Assembly: GCA_965212135.1 (NCBI GenBank)
Contig: OZ243044.1
Span: forward strand, 434,001 to 498,000
DNA from: Bin75 sp965212135
GTDB lineage: Bacteria > Nitrospirota > Nitrospiria > Nitrospirales > UBA8639
Direction: 5' to 3'
Length of the DNA stretch: 64,000 bases
Part shown: positions 25,392 to 34,567 of the stretch, piece after piece
How the letters are laid out: each line of letters starts with the position of its first letter
Position numbering within the stretch: the stretch's first letter is position 1
Made by a program: the position numbers and the translations under genes
Notes under the pieces: generated by a model
What the model was told of the DNA's origin: nothing
The model's database searches: none
Seen by the model: the letters and a program-made list of their open reading frames with translations, nothing else

Positions 25392-26876
25392 TTACTTGTC
25401 CGGAACGTTTTTCGTCCTGGTCCTGGAACGGGATTTGGATTGTTGTGTGGATGACCGTACAACGTCCTTTGGAGCATAGGCGCGACGCCGGGACGCCCCA
25501 CCCTCATGATTGACCTGCCGGCTCCTTGATAACGCCAGGGCATCGGGAGGCACATCCCGGGTAATCGTTGACCCCGCTCCCACAACCGCCCTTTGCTCCA
25601 CCGTGACGGGAGCGACCAGTTGGGTGTCGCTGCCGATGAACACCTCATCCTCGATAATGGTCCGCGCTTTTCGGTATCCGTCATAATTGCACGTAATGGT
25701 CCCCGCCCCGATATTGACCCGTTTGCCAACGGACGCATCACCCAGATACGTGAGATGATTCGCTTTGGAATCAGGGCCGAGTTCCGTGTTTTTTAATTCG
25801 ACGAAGTTCCCGGCTTTGGCGTGTGTCCTCAAAATCGTTCCCGGGCGAAGGCGCGCAAACGGCCCGACCGTTGCATGATCTTCTATCACCGCACCGTCTA
25901 TCACAGAATGGTCCTCAATGGCCACCGCATTCCCAACCACGCTATTGGTCACCCGGGAACCGGACCGAATCGTGCAGTCGGTACCGATGGTCGTGTGCCC
26001 TTCCAACGTGACACCGGGATAAACCACGGTGTCCCGTCCTATCGTGACATTCTCGTCTATGAACGTCGTCTGCGGATCGAGCATGGTCACACCCTCCCCC
26101 AACCATTGCGTCCGAATGCGTTGCCGCATCACCTGTTCAACATCGGCGAGCTGTTGCCGGCTGTTGATCCCAACGCATGACGAGGAGTCGGCCGCATAAT
26201 GTCCGGCCACTCGGCAACCCCCGGTCACGGCCAAGCCGATGAGATCGGTCAGATAATATTCCCCTTGGGCATTCCGGGGCTGAATCCGGGCCAGAGACTG
26301 AAACAGGAACCGCGTTTCGACCACATAGGTCCCGACGTTCACTTCCCGGATGGCACGTTCGGCTCGACTGGCGTCCCGCTCCTCCACCACGTTGACAACG
26401 TGCCCGTTTTGCCCTCGGATCACGCGTCCATAGCCTTTGGGATCGGACAGGGTTGTGGTCAGGATGGTCAGAGCGGCGTTCGTTTTTTCATGATGGGCCA
26501 ACAGCCGCTTGATGATCGCTCGCGTCAACAACGGAGTATCCCCATTCAAAATGAGGCAATGCCTGGAGGCGGCCCTCCCCTGACGCATCAAAACGGATTG
26601 GGTCTGTCGCACCGCATGGCCCGTTCCCAACCGATGACGTTGAAGGACACTTTGACAGGGGCCGAATGCTGATTTGGATTGTTCGAGAAAAGCCCGGAGC
26701 CGTTCAGATTGATGCCCAATGACCACGACCACGTGAGCATCCGCAACGTGCCTGGCCGCCGAGATCATGTACCAGACCATGGGACGCCCCGCCACCGGAT
26801 GCAGCACTTTGGCCGTTTTGGAGCGCATGCGTTTTCCCATGCCCGCCGCCAGGACAATCGCCGAGATTTTTTTCAT
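25392..26876 (-). CDS. glmU: Bifunctional GlcNAc-1-P uridylyltransferase / glucosamine-1-P acetyltransferase
   Basis: A 494-residue GlmU. ATG 26876 places the nucleotidyltransferase loop at the N-terminus (AIVLAAGMGKRMRSK), followed by LNGDTPLL and GYGRVIR. The C-terminal left-handed beta helix has imperfect hexapeptide repeats with the acetyl-CoA/GlcN-1-P segments RLRPGT, NFVELKN, NHLTYLGDASVG and NIGAGTITCNYDG. Together these make UDP-GlcNAc for peptidoglycan and LPS. The last about 35 residues are an Arg/Lys/Ser-rich tail (SRSRTRTKNVPDK) beyond the usual domain. Stop and glmS start are 62 bases apart; it follows the DUF502 gene by 40 bases. Confidence 0.97.
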   Translation of the reverse strand: MKKISAIVLAAGMGKRMRSKTAKVLHPVAGRPMVWYMISAARHVADAHVVVVIGHQSERLRAFLEQSKSAFGPCQSVLQRHRLGTGHAVRQTQSVLMRQGRAASRHCLILNGDTPLLTRAIIKRLLAHHEKTNAALTILTTTLSDPKGYGRVIRGQNGHVVNVVEERDASRAERAIREVNVGTYVVETRFLFQSLARIQPRNAQGEYYLTDLIGLAVTGGCRVAGHYAADSSSCVGINSRQQLADVEQVMRQRIRTQWLGEGVTMLDPQTTFIDENVTIGRDTVVYPGVTLEGHTTIGTDCTIRSGSRVTNSVVGNAVAIEDHSVIDGAVIEDHATVGPFARLRPGTILRTHAKAGNFVELKNTELGPDSKANHLTYLGDASVGKRVNIGAGTITCNYDGYRKARTIIEDEVFIGSDTQLVAPVTVEQRAVVGAGSTITRDVPPDALALSRSRQVNHEGGASRRRAYAPKDVVRSSTQQSKSRSRTRTKNVPDK

Positions 26877-26916
26877 GGCCTGTTCTTCACGTCGAGACGG
26901 TGCGAAACATCGAAGA

Positions 26917-27594
26917 TTACCCTGTCCTGACTTCGACGTTCCGTTCAGAAAAGGCCGGAGGGTCTTGAGAACCAACGGTCGAAGTCCCCATGCTCTTCCC
27001 GGAGGAATAGAGTCCCCCCGACACAATCAATTTCATGGCTTCCTCCACGCTCAAGTCCACGGACATCACTTCCCGCTCCGGGACCAGCAAAAAATACCCC
27101 GACGTCGGGTTTGGAGAGGTGGGAACGTACACGTGAACCAGGGGTTCCGCCGCCAGCGCCTGCACTTCCTCTTTGGTTTCCCCGGTCACAAAAGCCAGGC
27201 AGTAGTTCCCGTCCTTTGGAAATTGAATCATGACCACTTTATTGTATTTTTCCCGTTGCTGAAACGAGAGAATATCCATCATGGATTTCAGGGTCGCATA
27301 GATCCCGCGGACAATCGGCACCCGTTCCAAAAATTCTTCCCAACGTTTCACCAGCCGGCCCCCGATATAATTCGTCCCCATAAACCCCGCGAAGACAATC
27401 AGAAACACAAGCGTCAGGATTCCCAACCCCGGCACATAATAATCTTTCGTCACCACCTCGGCCAGCATGTTTCCGAGAATGCTGTCCACGGCGACAAACA
27501 GGGTTTTCAGGACGAGCACCGTACCCCAAATAGGAGTCACGACCAGCAGTCCGGTGAGAAAATAACGCTTGAAAGCCGTACTGGACATCATCAA
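26917..27594 (-). CDS. DUF502-family inner-membrane protein
   Basis: A 225-residue protein with two transmembrane segments (about residues 11-35 and 54-74). The family signature GxxxTxPxxxT (YFLTGLLVVTPIWGTV) opens it, and IPLVRGIYxxLK-like sequence (VPIVRGIYATLKSM) is conserved. The C-terminal soluble part (FVTGE...VHVYVPTSPNPTSGY) is also typical. Function in bacteria is not established. It lies upstream of glmU and divergent from tmk. Confidence 0.9.
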   Translation of the reverse strand: MMMSSTAFKRYFLTGLLVVTPIWGTVLVLKTLFVAVDSILGNMLAEVVTKDYYVPGLGILTLVFLIVFAGFMGTNYIGGRLVKRWEEFLERVPIVRGIYATLKSMMDILSFQQREKYNKVVMIQFPKDGNYCLAFVTGETKEEVQALAAEPLVHVYVPTSPNPTSGYFLLVPEREVMSVDLSVEEAMKLIVSGGLYSSGKSMGTSTVGSQDPPAFSERNVEVRTG

Positions 27595-27764
27595 GAGAAA
27601 TGGAAACGGTTAGACAGACTCGTTCGCTCTGCTCCGCCACAGTGCCACGGGCATCCGGCGAACCATCGGGCAACGAACACCCGCACCGCCGAATGGTACA
27701 AGCATAGGTCATCGGCTTCAAGCCCTTATATTGCGAATTTCAGCGGGGTGGATTACGATGCACC

Positions 27765-28490
27765 GTGGCAACCCGGCGGTTTCAGGACACGTCTCGCAGG
27801 TCAAAATCATCGCGTCGCAAAGGTCTCTTGATCACCTTTGAGGGGATTGAAGGCAGCGGAAAATCCACCCAGGCTCACGTCCTTGCCCAATACCTCCAGT
27901 CCAAAGGATTCTGGGTTATTGAAACACGTGAACCCGGAGGGACCCCGGTGGCGGAACAGATTCGAGAGCTGTTTCTTCACCCTACCCGCAAACGGCCCTC
28001 GGCGGCCCCCCTGACTCCCGAATGCGAAGCGGCCTTAATGCTGGCGGCCCGCAGCCAACACGTGGCCGAGCGACTGCTGCCGGCCTTGCAACAGGGCGCC
28101 ATCATCGTCTGCGACAGGTTTTCCGACTCAACGCTTGCTTATCAGGGATTCGGCAGAGGCGCATCGGTGCCGGAGCTTCGGCGTCTCATACGCTGGGCCA
28201 CGCGGGGCTTGACTCCCGACGCGACGTTTTTGTTTGATCTTCCCGTGTCACAGGGGTTGAGACGACGCTTGCACAGCCAGGACACAAACCGGCTGGATCG
28301 TGAAACGCCGGCCTTTCATCAACGGGTTCGGAAAGGATTTTTGATCCTGGCCCAACAACATGCGCGCCGTATTCATACCATTCAGGCCGGCCGGTCCACC
28401 CACGCAATCTCCCGGCAACTCCTCACGGTGGTTGATCCCCTGCTGGCGGCGGGACTGAAATCGCAACGATTGGTCGTCAAACGTTTTTAA
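27765..28490 (+). CDS. tmk: Thymidylate kinase
   Basis: A 241-residue dTMP kinase. The P-loop FEGIEGSGKST, dTMP-binding ETREPGGTPVAEQIR, the CDRFSDSTLAYQG DRx motif and the LID region (RRRLHSQDTNRLDRE) are present. It starts at GTG 27765, giving a 19-residue basic N-terminal extension before LLITFEGIEG; a shorter start is possible but no ATG is in frame there. It is followed 23 bases later by holB, a common gene pair. Confidence 0.93.
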   Translation: MATRRFQDTSRRSKSSRRKGLLITFEGIEGSGKSTQAHVLAQYLQSKGFWVIETREPGGTPVAEQIRELFLHPTRKRPSAAPLTPECEAALMLAARSQHVAERLLPALQQGAIIVCDRFSDSTLAYQGFGRGASVPELRRLIRWATRGLTPDATFLFDLPVSQGLRRRLHSQDTNRLDRETPAFHQRVRKGFLILAQQHARRIHTIQAGRSTHAISRQLLTVVDPLLAAGLKSQRLVVKRF

Positions 28491-28513
28491 AAACTGCCAC
28501 GCACCAGAACCAT

Positions 28514-29530
28514 ATGCCATTCGCGGACGTCATCGGCCAGGAAGGCCCGAAAAAGAAAATCCGGATGGCGCTGGCTCACCGGACGATTGGCCATGCCTAC
28601 CTCTTTTCGGGCGATGAAGGGATTGGCAAACGCCTCATGGCCCTGAAATTCGCCCAGGCCCTCTCCTGCGACACGCCTCCCGCATCGTCTCAACCTGATT
28701 CGTGCGGGCAGTGCCGAGCCTGTCGGCAAATCGAGGCGGCCACCTACCCCGACGTCTTGATCATCGAACCGGAGCAGGAGAAAACCAATCCACAAATCAA
28801 AATTGACCGGATTCGAGAAATTGAACACCACATGATCTATCGGCCGTTGTTGAGCACGCACAAAGTCTGCCTGATTGACGATGCCGACCGTCTCACGCCG
28901 AACGCGGCCAATGCGTTTCTCAAAACGCTGGAAGATCCTCCCGACCACAGCCTGTTTATTCTGGTGACCAGCCAACCGTACCGTCTGCCGGCCACCGTAC
29001 GCTCCCGGTGTCTGACGCTGCACTTCCCGTCCATCACCGCCACGCAATGCGAAGAAGCCCTTGTCCTGAAACAGGCCATGGCGAGTGACGCCGCCAGATT
29101 TCTCTCTCAAATTTTCGGAAACCGGATTGGGGCGGCCTTGCGAGCGGACCCCGCCCACCTTCGTCAACGGCACGATCAGTTTCTGCAATTATGCCGACCC
29201 GATACCCTCACCCATCCCACGGCCATTCTGCAACAGGCCGAAGAGCTGTCAAAAGCCCAGCCATTCCCGGACGTGCTTGACTGGCTGGCACACGGGCTGC
29301 GCGACCTTCTGCTGATCAGGCTTGGGGCTGCGCACGACCTGTTGTTACATCAGCCGCACCTCTCGCTGCTGCAACAATGCGCGGCATCGCTCGATCCAAC
29401 GGACCTCATAGATCTTCTGGAATCGCTGCACAAGCTGGAACGGGCGCCGAATCAAAACCTGAATCTCCAGCTCTGCCTTGAAAATTTCCTGTTTCGCTGT
29501 TACCACGTGCTCCACCGTCATGCGGCCTGA
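28514..29530 (+). CDS. holB: DNA polymerase III delta-prime subunit
   Basis: A 338-residue clamp-loader subunit. The degenerate P-loop GDEGIGKR lacks the Ser/Thr after Lys, as usual for delta-prime, which does not hydrolyse ATP. Zinc-binding cysteines are visible (C..CGQCRAC). DADRLTPNAANAFLKTLEDPP is the sensor/SRC-like region, with SRC replaced in position by RSRCLTLHF. It sits between tmk and metG on the same strand. Confidence 0.9.
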   Translation: MPFADVIGQEGPKKKIRMALAHRTIGHAYLFSGDEGIGKRLMALKFAQALSCDTPPASSQPDSCGQCRACRQIEAATYPDVLIIEPEQEKTNPQIKIDRIREIEHHMIYRPLLSTHKVCLIDDADRLTPNAANAFLKTLEDPPDHSLFILVTSQPYRLPATVRSRCLTLHFPSITATQCEEALVLKQAMASDAARFLSQIFGNRIGAALRADPAHLRQRHDQFLQLCRPDTLTHPTAILQQAEELSKAQPFPDVLDWLAHGLRDLLLIRLGAAHDLLLHQPHLSLLQQCAASLDPTDLIDLLESLHKLERAPNQNLNLQLCLENFLFRCYHVLHRHAA

Positions 29531-29612
29531 ACAGAACGCACCATTCCGGAACGGCCGTGATGACGCGTGGCGTGGCCGTCACGCGGGAAGCCCTCTTCTT
29601 CACGGATAACAC

Positions 29613-31622
29613 ATGCCTGAATCCTTCTATATCACGACCCCTATTTATTACGTGAACGACGTCCCGCACATCGGTCACGCGTACACCACCATCGCCGCGG
29701 ACGTGCTGGCGAGATGGCATCGCCTGCTTGGGCAAGACGTCTTTTTTCTAACCGGCCTTGACGAACACGGCCAAAAAGTCCAGCGGGCGGCGGCACAGGC
29801 CGGGATTCATCCCCAGGAACATTGCGACCGACTGACGCCGCCATTTCGCAACCTTTGGAAGAAACTCGCGATTTCCAACGACGGGTTCATTCGCACCACG
29901 GACGCCCCGCATCAAGACGCCGTCAAACGATTGCTGCAACGCCTGCATGACAGGCAACTGATTTACCGCTCGGATTATACCGGCTGGTATTGCACCTTCG
30001 ATGAACGATTCTGGACGGAAAAGGACGTGGAGCATGGATTATGCCCGGATTGCAGACGTCCGGTCGAACAAATCGGCGAGAGCAATTACTTTTTTCGCAT
30101 GAGTCGCTTTCAACAACGACTCATGGAACATATTGACGCCAATCCGGCGTTCATTCGTCCGGAATCCCGCCGCAACGAAGTGTTGGGGTTTCTGCAAAAA
30201 CCATTGGAGGACCTCTCGATTTCCCGTCCGAAATCCCGTGTCTCGTGGGGCATTGAACTGCCCTTTGACAGCGACTATGTCACCTATGTGTGGTTTGACG
30301 CGCTGGTGAACTACATCTCGGGGCTTGAATACCTGCCCGCCCGTCCGTCCGTCGGTCGTTTCTGGCCCGCAACGATTCACCTCGTCGGCAAAGACATTCT
30401 CACCACCCACGCGGTGTACTGGTCAACGATGCTCATGGCGTTGGAGCTTCCGCTGCCGCACACAATTTTTGCACATGGATGGTGGACCGTGGATGGCGAG
30501 AAAATGTCCAAAAGCCGGGGGAACGTCATTGACCCGTACGCGATGGCCGAACAAGGCGGCGTGGATGCGTTCCGCTACTTTCTCTTGCGTGAAATTCCGT
30601 TTGGACAGGATGGCGATTTTTCGCGCGAAGCATTCATCGGGCGCATCAACAGCGACCTGGCCAATGGCCTGGGCAACCTGTTAAGCCGAACCGTCACATT
30701 GATACAGCGTTGCTGCGACGGCATCGTTCCGTGTCCAGACCCCTCCGCACTCACGGACATGGACACCGAACTGCAAGCTGCCTCCACGTCGCTCATTCAC
30801 CACACAATGCCCCATCATCTCCGTTCGGACCGGATAGAATATCATCGCACCCTCGAAGCGATTTTGGGATTGGTGCAACTTGGCAATCAATACATAGACA
30901 AAACCGCTCCCTGGGTCTTGGCCAAAGACCCCGCGAACGCGAAACGGCTTCAGACCGTGCTCTTTCACGCTGCGGAAACCCTGCGGTTTCTCTGTCTCGC
31001 CATCTATCCGTTTATGCCAAACACCGCGCCGGAAATGTCCCGACAACTGGGGCTTTCCTGTGATTTTTCCCACGCTCTGCTCGGCGCCCCTCTCGCCTGG
31101 GGTGACGTGAAACCGAATGCGACGGTGATAAAAGGGAACGCCTTATTTCCAAGAATTGATCATTCCACCCTCTCACAACACGGAGACTCCATGACAACCG
31201 AACAACCGGCGGCTTCACCACACTCACGGCCCGCAGCCCCATCCTCATCCACACCCGACGTCAACGCATCGCCCGCTTCCTCATCGGACGACAAGGATTC
31301 CCTCGTCACCATCCGGGACTTCCAAAAGATTCAGCTCAAAGTCGCAAAAATCCTTGCGGCCGAACGCATACCCAAATCGGAGAAATTGCTCAAACTGCAA
31401 GTTGACCTCGGCGCCGAACAAAAACAGATCGTCGCGGGAATCGGGAACACCTACAGCCCGGACGACGTGGTGGGGAAAACGGTCGTGGTCGTGGCAAACC
31501 TCAAACCGGCAAAACTCATGGGCGTGGAATCCCAGGGAATGGTCCTGGCGGCGGGAGACGCCGACGTCACCAGCCTCGTGTCATTGGTCAAAGACGCGCC
31601 GCCGGGAATGACAGTGAAATAA
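29613..31622 (+). CDS. metG: Methionyl-tRNA synthetase with C-terminal tRNA-binding domain
   Basis: A 669-residue class-I synthetase. HIGH is PHIGHAY (about residue 18) and KMSKS is GEKMSKSRGNV (about 296). The zinc/knuckle region keeps only part of the cysteines (CTFDERFW, CPDC), i.e. the bacterial form with few zinc ligands. A Ser/Pro/Ala-rich linker (about 525-565) leads to a C-terminal EMAP-II/Trbp111-like domain (VAKILAAERIPKSEKLLKL...), which aids tRNA binding and dimerisation. It follows holB after 82 bases. Confidence 0.96.
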   Translation: MPESFYITTPIYYVNDVPHIGHAYTTIAADVLARWHRLLGQDVFFLTGLDEHGQKVQRAAAQAGIHPQEHCDRLTPPFRNLWKKLAISNDGFIRTTDAPHQDAVKRLLQRLHDRQLIYRSDYTGWYCTFDERFWTEKDVEHGLCPDCRRPVEQIGESNYFFRMSRFQQRLMEHIDANPAFIRPESRRNEVLGFLQKPLEDLSISRPKSRVSWGIELPFDSDYVTYVWFDALVNYISGLEYLPARPSVGRFWPATIHLVGKDILTTHAVYWSTMLMALELPLPHTIFAHGWWTVDGEKMSKSRGNVIDPYAMAEQGGVDAFRYFLLREIPFGQDGDFSREAFIGRINSDLANGLGNLLSRTVTLIQRCCDGIVPCPDPSALTDMDTELQAASTSLIHHTMPHHLRSDRIEYHRTLEAILGLVQLGNQYIDKTAPWVLAKDPANAKRLQTVLFHAAETLRFLCLAIYPFMPNTAPEMSRQLGLSCDFSHALLGAPLAWGDVKPNATVIKGNALFPRIDHSTLSQHGDSMTTEQPAASPHSRPAAPSSSTPDVNASPASSSDDKDSLVTIRDFQKIQLKVAKILAAERIPKSEKLLKLQVDLGAEQKQIVAGIGNTYSPDDVVGKTVVVVANLKPAKLMGVESQGMVLAAGDADVTSLVSLVKDAPPGMTVK

Positions 31623-31655
31623 ATGGGAACTATTGAGAATTTTACCCAACCCCCG

Positions 31656-31766
31656 TCAGCGCGCGGGTGGCTTTTGGTAGTCCCATTTCTTTTTCGGCGG
31701 GGACTGCATGATGGCTTTGGCGACCTGCTCCGGTGTCGCCTGAATCGGCGGGATGATGGATTTCAC
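31656..31766 (-). CDS. Possible very small protein (36 aa)
   Basis: Reading from GTG 31766 gives 36 residues with protein-like composition: KSIIPPIQATPEQVAKAI, then MQSPPKKKWDYQKPP. The open frame continues further upstream without a better start. No good ribosome site is visible. It could be a degraded end of a longer small protein. The function is unknown. It occupies the gap between metG and the next small membrane-protein gene. Confidence 0.3.
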   Translation of the reverse strand: MKSIIPPIQATPEQVAKAIMQSPPKKKWDYQKPPAR

Positions 31767-31898
31767 GGGACAGCCCGCGTGGGTGTCGGTCAGTCGTGTC
31801 AGGCATGGCGATTCTCCTACCTTCTGGCCCTTGACAGAATAAAGGCTAATCTTTACCTGTAATGTGTACTGTCAGTTAATAAAGAAATGGGGATAACA

Positions 31899-32177
31899 AT
31901 GGATGTGAACTGGTATGCGGTGATCGTAGTCCTTTCCGTGGTGCTTGCCATTGGCAAAGGTCTTTGGGCGGTGGCAAGATGGGGGAAGGGCGTAGATGTG
32001 AGTATTGCAAATATCAATGAGAAAGTTACGAATCTAGCAGATAAATTTGATAAAGTTTATAACATGTTCACCGCCTTTTTGGGTCGTGAGGTCACGAAAA
32101 GCGCCAGCCCTATTTCATTGTTTGAGCTTTGCGCTGGAACTTCTCCATTGCATCATGCTACGACGAATTGTATCTGA
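31899..32177 (+). CDS. Small membrane protein with coiled coil, probably truncated at its 3' end
   Basis: A 92-residue product from ATG 31899 (GGGGATAACA just upstream). A transmembrane helix at about residues 5-24 (YAVIVVLSVVLAIGKGLWAV) is followed by a predicted coiled coil (NINEKVTNLADKFDKV). Homologous small proteins generally continue past 'SPISL'; here the last about 20 residues run antisense through the HicA-remnant/HicB stop region. The natural C-terminus seems to have been lost at a recombination junction near 32115. Role unknown. Confidence 0.5.
   Translation: MDVNWYAVIVVLSVVLAIGKGLWAVARWGKGVDVSIANINEKVTNLADKFDKVYNMFTAFLGREVTKSASPISLFELCAGTSPLHHATTNCI
32115..32156 (-). pseudogene. 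Possible 5' remnant of hicA toxin gene
   Basis: Overlapping the hicB stop codon is an ATG-ATG with 13 codons (MMQWRSSSAKLKQ, then stop). The opening resembles the start of HicA partners of this HicB type (M-Q-W-x-S-x-x-AK). If correct, the toxin gene has been cut off after its first codons. The short length makes this tentative. Confidence 0.25.
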
Positions 32178-32359
32178 AATGGCTCGACCAACACTTCCCT
32201 GTGTTCAATAGAGTCTGCCATCACACGCAAGACCAGCGCTTCCACTTGCGCAAGCGCTTCCTCCCTGGTTTTTCCATATTTCATCACGCCCGGTATGTCC
32301 ATGACCTCGGCGATCCATCTTCCATCTGTCTCCTTTTCGGTTTCTATCGTGTAGATCAT
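32153..32359 (-). CDS. hicB: HicB-like antitoxin (apparently orphan)
   Basis: A 68-residue HicB-type RNase H-like fold protein: IETEKETDGRWIAEVMDIPG, then VMKYGKTREEALAQVEALVLRV. ATG 32359 has a near-perfect AAAGGAGG seven bases upstream. In type II HicAB systems HicB neutralises the HicA mRNA interferase. No intact HicA is found on either side, only a possible stub, so the antitoxin may be a solitary regulator or relic. Confidence 0.8.
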   Translation of the reverse strand: MIYTIETEKETDGRWIAEVMDIPGVMKYGKTREEALAQVEALVLRVMADSIEHREVLVEPFQIQFVVA

Positions 32360-32430
32360 GTTCCGGCCTCCTTTAATTTGCAGTACCTGACACGCCCGGC
32401 TACCGCAGGCTTTTTGTCAGTGAAGATGCG

Positions 32431-32598
32431 TCATGCTATTTCCAATCCAAAATTCCGCAAGATCGCAACTTGGATTGTATCCTTATAGGATGAACGTAAA
32501 ATCTTGGCAACTTCATCGGAATAACTTGCCGCCATAACAATGACGGCGTCAACGGGATCGGTGCTAAGAAATGCAAGACCATGGCGCTGGAAGACTTT
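32431..32598 (-). pseudogene. 3' remnant of a SAM-dependent (C-)methyltransferase gene
   Basis: A 55-codon open segment ending at a stop at 32431. It reads KVFQRHGLAFLS, then DAVIVMAASYSDEVAKILR, and ends AILRNFGLEIA. This resembles the C-terminal domain of sugar C-methyltransferases (Methyltransf_14 type). There is no upstream part; galE starts on the other strand at 32601, so the gene was truncated at about that point. It suggests that the galE cluster replaced or displaced an older polysaccharide gene. Confidence 0.45.
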
Positions 32599-32600
32599 AA

Positions 32601-33614
32601 ATGAGTCGCATTCTCTTGACCGGAGGGGCCGGATATATCGGCTCGCATACAGGCGTTGAGCTGTTACACGCGGGGCATGAAATTGTCGTCTTCGACAATT
32701 TTTCCAACAGTCATCCTGAAGTTCTTGATCGGATAGAACAGATTACCGGCAAATCGGTCAATCTCGTTCGCGGCGATATCCGAAATCAGACAGAGATTGA
32801 GGCGGCAATCACCACGCATGGCTGTCAGGCCGTGATACATTTTGCCTGCCTAAAAGCAGTCGGCGAATCAATGGAACAGCCGCTGGAATATTATGAAAAC
32901 AACGTGGCAGGCACACTATCTTTACTACGGGCCATGCGGACAACAGGCATCAAGACGCTTCTATTCAGTTCATCCGCCACCGTGTACGGCATCCCGCAAT
33001 CCCTGCCGCTCAAGGAAACGCACCCGCTTTCCGCGACGAACCCCTACGCCAGATCAAAGCTGATCATTGAGGAAATCCTCCGGGAACTTCATCGCGCCAA
33101 TCCCGAGTGGCACATTGGCATCCTGCGCTATTTCAATCCGGCAGGGGCACATGAAAGCGGCCTGATCGGCGAAGACCCGCTGGGCGTCCCAAACAATCTC
33201 ATGCCTTTCATTGCCCAGATTGCCGTCGGTCGCCGAAAAAAACTCCAGGTCTGGGGCAGTGACTATCCAACGCCGGATGGCACGGGTGTTCGTGACTACC
33301 TGCACGTTGTTGATCTCGCAATCGGACATCTATTGGCATTGCGGCATTTGGACAAACCGCAATGCTTCGCGTTAAACCTTGGCACCGGCATTGGCTATAG
33401 CGTTCTGGATATGATTCAAGCCTTTGAAATGATCAGCGGCAAAGCAATTTCCTACGAACTGGCGCCACGCCGAACAGGAGACGTGGCGTCCTGCTATGCC
33501 GATCCGTCGCTGGCGTTGACAGTCCTCGGCTGGAAAGCGGACCGGAGCCTCACGCACATGTGTGAAGATACATGGCGATGGCAACAAAAAAACATCCACG
33601 GATATCTTTCATAA
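32601..33614 (+). CDS. galE: UDP-glucose 4-epimerase
   Basis: A 337-residue extended SDR. TGGAGYIGSHT binds NAD, SSSATVYG and YARSK (Tyr/Lys) form the catalytic site, and RYFNPAGAHESG, YPTPDGTGVRDYLHVVDLA are GalE-specific segments. It interconverts UDP-Glc and UDP-Gal for surface glycans. It is the first gene of the polysaccharide cluster and is followed 27 bases later by a GT2 transferase. Confidence 0.96.
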   Translation: MSRILLTGGAGYIGSHTGVELLHAGHEIVVFDNFSNSHPEVLDRIEQITGKSVNLVRGDIRNQTEIEAAITTHGCQAVIHFACLKAVGESMEQPLEYYENNVAGTLSLLRAMRTTGIKTLLFSSSATVYGIPQSLPLKETHPLSATNPYARSKLIIEEILRELHRANPEWHIGILRYFNPAGAHESGLIGEDPLGVPNNLMPFIAQIAVGRRKKLQVWGSDYPTPDGTGVRDYLHVVDLAIGHLLALRHLDKPQCFALNLGTGIGYSVLDMIQAFEMISGKAISYELAPRRTGDVASCYADPSLALTVLGWKADRSLTHMCEDTWRWQQKNIHGYLS

Positions 33615-33641
33615 AGTTGCACAATACCCTCAAAATAACTA

Positions 33642-34493
33642 ATGAAAGATCACCCTCAAGCCATGCATGCATTTTCGGTTCTGCTATCAGTGTACAGCAA
33701 GGAAAACTCACGGCATTTCTCCGAAGCCTTGCAGAGCATTTGGTCTTCACAAACTTTAAAGCCGCAGGAAATAGTATTAGTCAAAGATGGCCCTTTGACT
33801 GAAGCGCTCGACTCGGAGATCGAAATATGGAAAAGAGAATTGGGAAAAATGCTGAAAATTGTGCCGTTGGAAAAACGATCGGGACTTGGACATGCGCTTG
33901 GCGTTGGCCTCTCCGCATGTTCACACGATATTGTTGCCAGGATGGATACCGACGACATTGCGCACCCCGACAGATTCAAAAAACAAATCGGTTTTTTAGA
34001 ACAAAATCCGCAAGTGGATATTATCGGATCTGCCGTCACCGAATTTCAGGATGACCCAGATGTGCTCACGTCAACGAGACGCGTTCCATTGCTCCATGGG
34101 CAAATCCTGAAATTTGCCAAATCACGAAGCCCGTTTAATCATCCCTCCGTCGTGTTCAAAAAAGACTCGGTTCTCAAGGCAGGGAATTACCGGAAATGTT
34201 TAGAGATGGAAGATTATGACCTTTGGGTGAGAATGTTTTTGAACGGTGCCATTGCGGCCAATATGGAAGAGCCGCTTGTCAGTATGCGGGGGGGGCTTCT
34301 AATGTTGGACAGAAGAAGAGGCTGGCGGTACGCAATTCACGAATATAAAGCGCAAAAGACATTTTATAAAATCGGTTTCCTTTCTTCATATGAAGTTGTC
34401 AGGAATCTCCTCATCAGAATACCCGTGCGCTTGTTACCGGCCTTTGTGCTACAACTGGCATACAAGCTGATTCGCGCACAACGCATACCATGA
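33642..34493 (+). CDS. Family 2 glycosyltransferase
   Basis: A 283-residue GT2 enzyme: N-terminal SVLLSVYSKEN (nucleotide-sugar fold), VLVKDGP, DTDD at about residue 102 (ARMDTDDIAHPDRF) as the metal-binding DxD, and EDYDLWVRM (about 189) with the catalytic Asp. The C-terminal 60 residues are hydrophobic and basic, probably membrane-associated. It probably adds galactose, GlcNAc or rhamnose in O-antigen-like synthesis. Composition is more AT-rich than the surrounding housekeeping genes. It contains an in-frame run of eight G near 34288, not considered remarkable. Confidence 0.88.
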   Translation: MKDHPQAMHAFSVLLSVYSKENSRHFSEALQSIWSSQTLKPQEIVLVKDGPLTEALDSEIEIWKRELGKMLKIVPLEKRSGLGHALGVGLSACSHDIVARMDTDDIAHPDRFKKQIGFLEQNPQVDIIGSAVTEFQDDPDVLTSTRRVPLLHGQILKFAKSRSPFNHPSVVFKKDSVLKAGNYRKCLEMEDYDLWVRMFLNGAIAANMEEPLVSMRGGLLMLDRRRGWRYAIHEYKAQKTFYKIGFLSSYEVVRNLLIRIPVRLLPAFVLQLAYKLIRAQRIP

Positions 34494-34567
34494 CCAGTGG
34501 CGATCCCTGAAATTCTGATTGGCATCAAGGGCGTGCTGTGAAAATCATCAAAGAGCATGGACTTTCC

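Noticed and set aside
31623..31862. 79-codon plus-strand frame just after metG
   Set aside because: No ribosome site, low-complexity Arg/Gly-rich product; the opposite strand gives a more protein-like small frame.
34288..34295. Run of eight G in the GT2 glycosyltransferase gene as a second phase-variation tract
   Set aside because: Runs of seven or eight G/C also occur in the aminotransferase (about 17500), methyltransferase (48185) and small membrane protein genes. By the base composition several are expected by chance in 64 kb; the frame is intact and no alternative start is involved.
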